NCBI RefSeq assembly: GCF_028275115.1
Contig: NZ_JAQCNH010000039.1
Coordinates: 33,628 to 97,627, forward strand
Length of the DNA stretch: 64,000 nucleotides
Direction of reading: 5' to 3'
Source of the DNA: Halorientalis sp.
Lineage (GTDB): Archaea > Halobacteriota > Halobacteria > Halobacteriales > Haloarculaceae
The position numbers were made by a program, and so were the translations under genes. Positions within the stretch are counted from its first letter, which is position 1; every line of letters begins with the position of its first letter. The notes beneath the pieces are model-generated. The model made no database searches, was not told the origin of the DNA, and was given only the letters and a program-made list of their open reading frames with translations. Positions 57,093-64,000 of the stretch are shown here, in pieces.

Positions 57093-58594
57093 GACAGGAG
57101 GAGTTCGAGCGTGGGAGCGAGTTGTTCAGCGAACGGAACGACCGCCGCGCCGAGCGTGACCGCCAGCACGGCGGCCACGAAGACGGCAGCGTACATCCCC
57201 ACAGAGGGACGTCCGCCGTCGGCGACCACCGCGTCGGGCTGGGCCGCCGTAGCCTCACTCTCGGCACGGTCGGCCATCGTGGCCGGCTCGCGGAAGTACA
57301 TCCGCTCGACGAGCCGGGCGAAGTACGCCAGCGTCAGCAGCGTCGAAGCGAGGATAATCGCCGCCAGTGGCCACAGTTGGGCCTGGACAGCCCCGAAGGC
57401 GATGTACCACTTCCCGACGAACCCGACCGTCGGCGGGACGCCGACCATCGAGAGCGCCAACACGGCGAACGCGCCGGCGGCGTAGGGCATCCGCTCACTC
57501 AGCCCCTCGTACTCGTGGACCTCGCGTGCACCGGTTGCGGTGGCGATTAGCCCCGCCGCGAGGAACAGGCCTCCCTTCATTATCGCGTGGCTCAGCAGGT
57601 GGACGCTCGTGCCGACGATGGCGGTCTGGTTCAGGACTGCGAGCCCTGCCAGCACGAGGCCGAACTGCGAGACCGACGAGTAGGCGAGCATGCGCTTGAT
57701 CTCGGTCTGTGAGACGGCGAGTAGACTGCCAGCGACGATGCTGACGACAGCACCGACGAGCAGCAGCGTCTGTGCCAGGTCGGCCGTGGCGAAGAAGTCG
57801 GGCGTGAACACCGACAGTGAGACTCGGATCAGGGCGTACGCGAACGTCGTCGAAACCAGTGCGGAGATGAGCCCGCTGACGCTGTCCGGCGATCCGGCGT
57901 ACGCCTCGGGCTGCCAGGTGTGCAGCGGGAAGACCGCGGTCTTGATGAACAGCCCGATAGCGATGAAAACAAAGGCGGTCTGGACCAGCGTGGACCCGTA
58001 CCCGACCTGTGCGAGTTGGGCCGACAGGTCCGCCATGTTCAGCGTCCCCGTCCCGATGTAAGCGTAGCCCACGCCCAGCAGGTACAGCGACGCGCCGACG
58101 GTGCCGACGATGAGGTACTTGAGCGCGGCGACCGCCGACCGGCCCGTGTCGCCGCTGGCGACCAGCGCGTACGCCGTGAGCCCCGAAATTTCGATGAACA
58201 CGTACATATTGAACACGTCACCGGTGACCGCGACGCCGGTCAGCCCGCCGATGAGCAACAGATACGTCGCGTAGAATGGGTTCCCGCGCGGACCGGCCGT
58301 GCGAGCGTACGCGAGGACCCCGAGGGAGACGGCCGCGACGAGGAGGACGGCCGACGCGGACAGTCCGTCGATTACGAGTTCGATCCCGTAGAACGACTCG
58401 TACCCGCCGACGACGTAACTGGTCGGGCCGGCCGTGAACACACGGTAGACGGCGACCGCAGCGAGGCCGAGCTGGCCGAGGCCAGCCAGTGCCGCGATTG
58501 GCCACCCGGTTTTCGAGCGCACGAGGCCGGCGAACAGGACGACCACCGACGCCACTAACGGCAGGACGACAAGGAACGGCGGCAGGTCAGTCAT
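57089..58594 (-). CDS. mnhD: Mrp-type cation/proton antiporter subunit D
   Basis: 'VFPLHTWQPEAYAGSPDSVSGLISALVSTTFAYALIRV'. 4-bp overlap with its neighbours. Confidence 0.9.
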   Translation of the reverse strand: MTDLPPFLVVLPLVASVVVLFAGLVRSKTGWPIAALAGLGQLGLAAVAVYRVFTAGPTSYVVGGYESFYGIELVIDGLSASAVLLVAAVSLGVLAYARTAGPRGNPFYATYLLLIGGLTGVAVTGDVFNMYVFIEISGLTAYALVASGDTGRSAVAALKYLIVGTVGASLYLLGVGYAYIGTGTLNMADLSAQLAQVGYGSTLVQTAFVFIAIGLFIKTAVFPLHTWQPEAYAGSPDSVSGLISALVSTTFAYALIRVSLSVFTPDFFATADLAQTLLLVGAVVSIVAGSLLAVSQTEIKRMLAYSSVSQFGLVLAGLAVLNQTAIVGTSVHLLSHAIMKGGLFLAAGLIATATGAREVHEYEGLSERMPYAAGAFAVLALSMVGVPPTVGFVGKWYIAFGAVQAQLWPLAAIILASTLLTLAYFARLVERMYFREPATMADRAESEATAAQPDAVVADGGRPSVGMYAAVFVAAVLAVTLGAAVVPFAEQLAPTLELLLS

Positions 58595-58970
58595 CGGTAC
58601 GCACCTCCTGCAGCACGTCTGCTTCGAGCGTGCCGTACTCGTTGTAGATGCGGACGATCAGCCCGAGTGCGACGGCTGTGAGGCTCACCCCGACGACGAT
58701 GGCGGTGAGGATCAGGACGTGCGGCAGTGGGCTGACGTAGGGGCCCGCCTGTTCGAGGACGGGGCTCTGTGCCCCGTCGACGTACGCCGCGGCGATGAAA
58801 AACAGGAAGATGCCGGTCTGGAAGATGTTCATACCGATCACTTTCTTTACAAGATTCGGACTGGCGATCATCACGTAGGCACCGATCCCCAGCAGGAGGA
58901 AGGTCCCCACGTAGTACGACCGGGTCGCGAGCAGTTCGACCGGCCCGGCAGCGAGGGCGGCGTCGATCAC
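58587..58970 (-). CDS. mnhC: Mrp antiporter subunit C
   Basis: 'LLGIGAYVMIASPNLVKKVIGMNIFQTGIFLFFIAAAYV...LPHVLILTAIVVGVSLTAVALGLIVRIY' NuoK-like. Confidence 0.9.
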   Translation of the reverse strand: MIDAALAAGPVELLATRSYYVGTFLLLGIGAYVMIASPNLVKKVIGMNIFQTGIFLFFIAAAYVDGAQSPVLEQAGPYVSPLPHVLILTAIVVGVSLTAVALGLIVRIYNEYGTLEADVLQEVRTDD

Positions 58971-59494
58971 AGCAACCCCTCCCGCTCGTCGGCGTCACGG
59001 TCGTTTCGCTGGTCACCGCTCGCCCCGGCCGCTAGTCCGAAAAAGAGGCCGGCGACGATTCCGGAGACGATGACGCCGATGCCGATTTCGAACAGTTCGA
59101 TCCCGTACTTGTTGAAATGGTCGATGGGGACGACGTCGTACTCGAGGAAACTGCCGCCGAGAGCGACGGTACCGATCCCCAGCAACAGGACGACGGAGAC
59201 ACCGACCCCGACGATAGCGACGAGGCGTTCGGGCGTGACCCAGTCGCGGGTCGACTCGACGCCGAACGCGACTGCTAGCATCAAGATGACGGTACTGACG
59301 ATGACTCCGCCCTGGAAGCCGCCGCCCGCCGAGTCGGCCCCGTGGAACATGATGAACAGACCGAACGTGAACACGAACGGCGCGACCACTCGGACCGTCC
59401 CCATGATGATCGGGCTCTCGACGTACAGCGTGCGGTCGGAATCGCCCGTGTCGCCGTCTTCGCTGGTCACGGGCTCGCTCTCCGGTGTACTCAT
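58967..59494 (-). CDS. mnhB: Mrp antiporter subunit B (MnhB domain)
   Basis: 'SPIIMGTVRVVAPFVFTFGLFIMFHGADSAGGGFQGGVIVSTVILMLAVAFG'. Confidence 0.9.
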   Translation of the reverse strand: MSTPESEPVTSEDGDTGDSDRTLYVESPIIMGTVRVVAPFVFTFGLFIMFHGADSAGGGFQGGVIVSTVILMLAVAFGVESTRDWVTPERLVAIVGVGVSVVLLLGIGTVALGGSFLEYDVVPIDHFNKYGIELFEIGIGVIVSGIVAGLFFGLAAGASGDQRNDRDADEREGLL

Positions 59495-60027
59495 GCAAAC
59501 ACCTCCCGACCGAGGACGACGAGCAGGCCGACGCCGGCGGCGAAGACGACGACGGCCTCACCCATCGTGTCGAAGCCGCGGTACGCCGCGAGCACCGCCG
59601 TCACGGCGTTTTTTACTTCGGTTTGTTCGTAGGCGTTGTCGAGGTAGTAGTCGGTCACCTCCGACTGGGCGACGGGCGTCTCCGCCGAACCGACCGGCGG
59701 GAGTGCTCCCAGCGTCGACGCGAGAACGCCTGCGATGAGGACGGCGACGAGTAGTCCTTTGGGGTCGAGGGATTCGAAGATTGCTTCGCTCGGCGGTCGG
59801 ACGGTCTTCGTGATAGTGACCAAAAAGAGGATTGTCGTGACGCCAGCACCGACCGCCGCTTCGGTCAGGCCCACGTCTGGGGCCTCCAGGAGGACCCAGA
59901 TCATCGCGATTCCGAGGCTGTAGGCCGCGAACGCGATGATTGCGGCCAGCACGTCACGCAGGACGGCCGTCGCAAGCGCACAGGCCAGTACGAGCGCGAG
60001 CAGTGCGACGGGGACCGGGTCGATCAC
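59491..60027 (-). CDS. DUF4040/MrpA C-terminal-like subunit (hydrogenase subunit MbhD-like)
   Basis: 'LRDVLAAIIAFAAYSLGIAMIWVLLEAPDVGLTEAAVGAGVTTILFLVTITKT'. Confidence 0.88.
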   Translation of the reverse strand: MIDPVPVALLALVLACALATAVLRDVLAAIIAFAAYSLGIAMIWVLLEAPDVGLTEAAVGAGVTTILFLVTITKTVRPPSEAIFESLDPKGLLVAVLIAGVLASTLGALPPVGSAETPVAQSEVTDYYLDNAYEQTEVKNAVTAVLAAYRGFDTMGEAVVVFAAGVGLLVVLGREVFA

Positions 60028-60353
60028 TTGCCGTCACCCCCGCCCCCGTCCTCGGCCGTCCAGGGCTCGATTCCCTGGTCCGCGGCCGCGCGGGAGATAG
60101 CGTGAGCCGCGGTCGGGTTGGTGAGAAACAGGAAGACGAGCAACAGGACGGCCTTGATCGTCGGGAGACTGGACGCGAGCACCGCGGCCGCGGCCGCCAG
60201 CGACAGGCCCGCACCGAGCGTGTCGGCCTTCGAGGCTGCGTGGGCCCGCGTGTACAGGTCCGGCATGCGAAGCAGACCGACCGCGGCGACGACGCCAAAG
60301 AAGACACCACCGGCCAGAAGCGCCAGTACGGCGCCTTCGTACAGCGTCACCAT
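60024..60353 (-). CDS. mnhG: Mrp antiporter subunit G
   Basis: 'FFGVVAAVGLLRMPDLYTRAHAASKADTLGAGLSLAA...LLVFLFLTNPTAAHAISRAA'. Confidence 0.92.
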   Translation of the reverse strand: MVTLYEGAVLALLAGGVFFGVVAAVGLLRMPDLYTRAHAASKADTLGAGLSLAAAAAVLASSLPTIKAVLLLVFLFLTNPTAAHAISRAAADQGIEPWTAEDGGGGDGK

Positions 60354-60629
60354 CTACATGACACCTCCACGCTCGACGGTGAACTTCGAGATAGCGATGC
60401 TCATCAGGAAGTTGAGCAGAGCGTACACCAGAGCGATGTCGAGAACGCCCGGGGAGTCGAGTGCCGCGGCGAACAGCGCGATGATGACGACCGTGTTCGT
60501 CCCGACGACGTTGACAGCGATGACACGGTCCTGCATCGTCGGGCCGCGGACGATCCGGTAGACGATAACGACCGACAGGATAATGAACGCGCCCGCAGCT
60601 GCGAGCAGTGCGTCGGTGAGCAGCGTCAC
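60354..60629 (-). CDS. mnhF: Mrp antiporter subunit F
   Basis: 'IVRGPTMQDRVIAVNVVGTNTVVIIALFAAALDSPGVLDIALVYALLNFLMSIAISKF'. Confidence 0.9.
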   Translation of the reverse strand: MTLLTDALLAAAGAFIILSVVIVYRIVRGPTMQDRVIAVNVVGTNTVVIIALFAAALDSPGVLDIALVYALLNFLMSIAISKFTVERGGVM

Positions 60630-61657
60630 GTCTCCTCACCTCCGTCGTCGCCGCGCTCGCGCGGGCCAGGGCCACGAGCGGCCGCCCGGCCGTAGAAGAC
60701 GAATCGGACCGCCCGTTCGAGGCCGCCCTCCAGCAGGTCCTCGCGCGAGCCCTCGGTGAGTGTGTGGACGACGAAGTGCCGGCTGTTTACGTCGATCGTC
60801 AGCGTTCCTGGCGTGAGCGTGATGCTGTTGGCCAGCGTCATCACCGACAGCTCCGACCAGACGACGGCGTCGAACTCGACGACCTCGGGGTCGATCGGCA
60901 GCGACGGATGGAGCACGACGTAGGCGATAGCGACGTTCGCCACGACGATTTCGTAGAGGAGATACGGCGTGTACACCAGCATACGAACGATACGGGCGAC
61001 GAGTTTCCTCGGCTGGACCGGCCCGGTCGTCGAGACACGTAACAGGACCGTAGCGACGATACCAGCACTCATCGCGCCGGTCACCAAGTCGAAGGCAGCC
61101 AGCGAACCGCCGATGAGTAGATAGAAGCCGTAGGAGAGACCGGCGAGCAGGACGAACTGGCCGAGACCGGCCCGCCTGACGAGGCGGCCCCGACGCGTCC
61201 CGCGCTCGACGGGAGCCATCTCGACGCTGAAGCCGGTCCGTTCGAGTTCGGACTCCAGAGGCGGTAACAGCGGCGTGTTTTCGCCGGGATTGAATTCGGG
61301 GTCGAGAAGAACCGAGTCGATGTCGTTGTCGGTGGCGTAGTCGGCCAGCAACTCGACGTAGTCGCTGGGGCTGAACAGGTAGGTGTCGACGCCGATCAGG
61401 GCGGTTTCGACGCCGACTTCCGGGTCGTCCGCGCCCAGATCCTCAGCGGCCCAGACCGCGACCCGTTCGAGCAGTTCGCGGGCGCTCTCGACGGACCCCT
61501 CGCCCGCGATTCGGCGCGAGGCAGGACAGACGAAGTGAACCGCGTCGTAGCGGTCCTCGGCCTCGACTGCGTTTCGGACGGCGTACGCCACCGTATTCCG
61601 GAGAGTGGGTGACTCGCTGACGGGGACGAGCAGTCGCTCACCCGTCACGGTAGCCAC
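60626..61657 (-). CDS. mnhE: Mrp antiporter subunit E with N-terminal Usp-like domain
   Basis: C-terminal 'LVARIVRMLVYTPYLLYEIVVANVAIAYVVLHPSLPIDPEVVEF...LANSITLTPGTLTIDV'; N-terminal 'RLLVPVSESPTLRNTVAYAVRNAVEAEDRYDAVHFVCP'. GTG start at 61657 or 61648; the listed 61858 start is unlikely. Confidence 0.88.
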   Translation of the reverse strand: MATVTGERLLVPVSESPTLRNTVAYAVRNAVEAEDRYDAVHFVCPASRRIAGEGSVESARELLERVAVWAAEDLGADDPEVGVETALIGVDTYLFSPSDYVELLADYATDNDIDSVLLDPEFNPGENTPLLPPLESELERTGFSVEMAPVERGTRRGRLVRRAGLGQFVLLAGLSYGFYLLIGGSLAAFDLVTGAMSAGIVATVLLRVSTTGPVQPRKLVARIVRMLVYTPYLLYEIVVANVAIAYVVLHPSLPIDPEVVEFDAVVWSELSVMTLANSITLTPGTLTIDVNSRHFVVHTLTEGSREDLLEGGLERAVRFVFYGRAAARGPGPRERGDDGGEET

Positions 61658-62115
61658 CCCGCAGTCGTGGGCAACCGGACCGCCGACCGGCCTGACTCGG
61701 CCGCTGAGTTGTGAACAGCAGTCACTGTTGTCGTGATAACTATATTGCGTCCGAATCAAAGCCATTGTGTTTTTGTATGGGCGGTTCGCCGGTGAATCGG
61801 GTCCGAATCGACCCCAAAACCGGCTTCCGACCGGCCGATATATCATAATTTGTACCATTCATCGGGAGTGACGGGGCGGCACGCATCGATTGACGGTGTC
61901 AGGGGCAAAACCCAGGGACGAGAGGAATACAAATCAGCAGTTATGATGCCGTGAGGCGGGTGTAAACAGCCGTTAAAACAGTACGAGCATTTATGTGAAG
62001 TCACGGCCTTGTCATACTGTAAGCACGCTCGTTCTTTACGGGACCGACGTCCGTCCGGTGGGATTCCCCCGGCTGGGACGGCCCGAACGGCGCGCGTGCC
62101 CCCACCCACCCACCT

Positions 62116-62628
62116 ATGCAACTGAAACAGTTACTCTCAGACGACGATGCCGTGAGCCCGGTCATCGGGGTCATCCTGATGGTCGCGATTACGGTTATTC
62201 TGGCCGCAGTGATCGCAACGTTCGTCCTCGGACTCGGTGAGCAGGTGAGTTCCACCGCTCCGCAGGCGAGTTTCAACTTCGAGTTCGAGGAGACCCAGGA
62301 CAACGTCGACGGACGACTGACGATGACCCACGACGGCGGTGACTCGATCAAGGCCAACGAACTGTTCCTCCGCGGGCAGAACGGGTCTAATGCACAGAGC
62401 ACCTTCGGATACGACGTGACGTGGACCGAGATGATCAGTAATCCGAGTGGATACGGTGCGACTACCGACGGCACCGCGAGCGCGTCAATCGGCAGTACGA
62501 GCGCGGTGACCGGTGGAGACTTCCTCGAAATCGGTATCGGGACCGACGGACAGATGCGACTCATCTTCGAGCAACAGCAGGGCGACAGTTCGGCCACCAT
62601 CGCGACGTTCGAGGGCCCAGACGCGTAA
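62116..62628 (+). CDS. Type IV pilin-like protein (haloarchaeal PilA/archaellin N-terminal domain)
   Basis: '[41 protein letters not shown]'. Confidence 0.9.
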   Translation: MQLKQLLSDDDAVSPVIGVILMVAITVILAAVIATFVLGLGEQVSSTAPQASFNFEFEETQDNVDGRLTMTHDGGDSIKANELFLRGQNGSNAQSTFGYDVTWTEMISNPSGYGATTDGTASASIGSTSAVTGGDFLEIGIGTDGQMRLIFEQQQGDSSATIATFEGPDA

Positions 62629-62771
62629 CCGACGCGTCAGTTTCCCGTTCGATCAGCGAGTATACTTCGCTGTCTTGCAGTCTTTATTATTTCTCTTCCC
62701 GAGTTCATCGGTTAATTACTGCGTATGTCGAGTCAAAATAGATAAGTAACGGTCATAACAACAGATGTCGC

Positions 62772-63275
62772 ATGCAGGTACGCCAACTGCTGGAAGACGA
62801 CGACGCAGTCAGCCCCGTTATCGGGGTCATCCTGATGGTCGCGATTACAGTTATTCTGGCTGCGGTCATCGCCTCGTTCGTGCTGGGACTCGGTGGCAGT
62901 CAGCAAGAGACACCGCAGGCGTCGTTCTCCTGGGAGTTCACACAGTACAACGATTCTGCTACTGCTCCGGAACCGGAAGGTCTCGCGGAGATAACCCACG
63001 ACGGCGGCGACACGATCAAACACACCGAGTTGGTGTTTCGAGGGAGCGGGTTCCGAGAGGCTGCAGGCACCGACAGGAACATCAGCAGCGGTGACGCCGG
63101 AGAGAACTGGCCCGGAGTCGCAGCCAGCGGATCGCTGGGCGACACCTCCGCCGTCGTCGGCGGTGACAGGGTGAGAATCGGGGCGACGAACGATTACGAG
63201 TTCTCGCTCGTCTGGGAACCTGAAGAGGGCGACACCTCCGCCACCCTCGCCGAGCAGACCGGCCCCGACGCGTAA
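62772..63275 (+). CDS. Type IV pilin-like protein, paralogue 2
   Basis: '[56 protein letters not shown]'. Confidence 0.92.
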   Translation: MQVRQLLEDDDAVSPVIGVILMVAITVILAAVIASFVLGLGGSQQETPQASFSWEFTQYNDSATAPEPEGLAEITHDGGDTIKHTELVFRGSGFREAAGTDRNISSGDAGENWPGVAASGSLGDTSAVVGGDRVRIGATNDYEFSLVWEPEEGDTSATLAEQTGPDA

Positions 63276-63425
63276 CGACCCATTACTCCATTTTTTCGGT
63301 TCACCGGTCGATTAACGACTCGTTTACTCGCAGAGATTATTTTCATCATTCTGTAGCTGGAACGCCTCACTCGGCCGTTGAGCCGACCCGAACGTATAAT
63401 GCGCATAGCAAGTAACGGCTTTGAT

Positions 63426-63920
63426 ATGCAGGTACGCCAACTGCTAGAAGACGACGACGCCGTCAGTCCGGTCATCGGGGTCATCCTGATGGTCGCGATT
63501 ACAGTCATTCTGGCCGCCGTCATCGCCTCGTTCGTACTGGGGCTCGGCGGCAGCCAGCAGCAGACACCGCAGGCATCGTTCTCGTGGGATTACGAGGATG
63601 TCGGAGACGACGACACAGAAGGAATTGCAACCGTCTCTCACGACGGAGGCGATTCGATCAAAGTTTCTGAGCTAAAGTTCCGCGGAAGCGGATTCCTCGG
63701 TGGGGCGCCGTCCGGATATGGAACAGGAGGCGTTGAATCTGCTGGGGAGACCTGGACCGCTCAGAACGCATCCGGCTCGATCGGAGACACCTCAGCAGTT
63801 GTGGGAGGCAATACGGAATCAATCACTGCATCAAGCGATTATGATATTTCCCTCGTCTGGGAACCTGAGGAAGGCGACACCTCCGCCACCCTCTCCGAGC
63901 AGACCGGCCCCGACGCATAA
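63426..63920 (+). CDS. Type IV pilin-like protein, paralogue 3
   Basis: Start trimmed to ATG 63426: '[56 protein letters not shown]'. Confidence 0.92.
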   Translation: MQVRQLLEDDDAVSPVIGVILMVAITVILAAVIASFVLGLGGSQQQTPQASFSWDYEDVGDDDTEGIATVSHDGGDSIKVSELKFRGSGFLGGAPSGYGTGGVESAGETWTAQNASGSIGDTSAVVGGNTESITASSDYDISLVWEPEEGDTSATLSEQTGPDA

Positions 63921-64000
63921 CCGACCACGCACTTTTGACTTTCTTCACACCGGTCAGCGACAGCTATCGGCGAGGCACACCCGCGGCAGGTTTATCAGGC

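Noticed and set aside
62116-63920. Repeated blocks considered as a CRISPR or mobile repeat
   Set aside because: The repeats are the coding sequence for the conserved pilin H-domain in three paralogues.
1-64000. tRNA/rRNA genes, transposases and anti-phage defence systems
   Set aside because: Scanned intergenic regions for T-loop-like GGTTCGA contexts and looked for transposase, integrase, Cas or restriction motifs; none could be supported.

Overview
The window is a haloarchaeal (Halobacteria-type) chromosomal segment: GC-rich, acidic proteome, dense operons, and TATA-like boxes close to start codons that suggest leaderless mRNAs. I saw no rRNA, tRNA, CRISPR array or intact mobile element. 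Main blocks: (a) a 5'-truncated Ig/macroglobulin-like repeat surface protein followed by a PGF-CTERM protein (1-3853); (b) aminotransferase, ribH, Agl23-like protein, purK-purE and two tandem paralogous lipoproteins (4.0-11.0 kb); (c) a complete membrane/Q-module complex I operon nuoA-B-CD-H-I-J1-J2-K-L-M-N without nuoEFG (11.2-21.8 kb); (d) rpoL, a large disordered/coiled-coil orphan protein, a convergent wHTH gene and purA (22.7-27.8 kb); (e) Trm112-like, DR2241-family and cbiX genes with an accessory islet between them (28.3-34.2 kb); (f) cysS, then a translationally coupled ParA/MinD ATPase and CheW-domain protein (35.2-38.9 kb); (g) an NDH-2-like oxidoreductase, mvaD, hisF, a cupin and purL; (h) a coxA/halocyanin oxidase locus (45.5-49.1 kb); (i) coaBC and an Mrp-type antiporter operon with three D-type subunits and a Usp-MnhE fusion (53.6-61.7 kb); (j) three tandem type IV pilin genes (62.1-63.9 kb). 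Most content is core genome. The candidates I would pursue first are the ParA-CheW pair, the 54-bp duplication of the hisF 3' end, the orphan 845-aa protein with its convergent wHTH gene, the pilin array, and several promoter-proximal palindromes.
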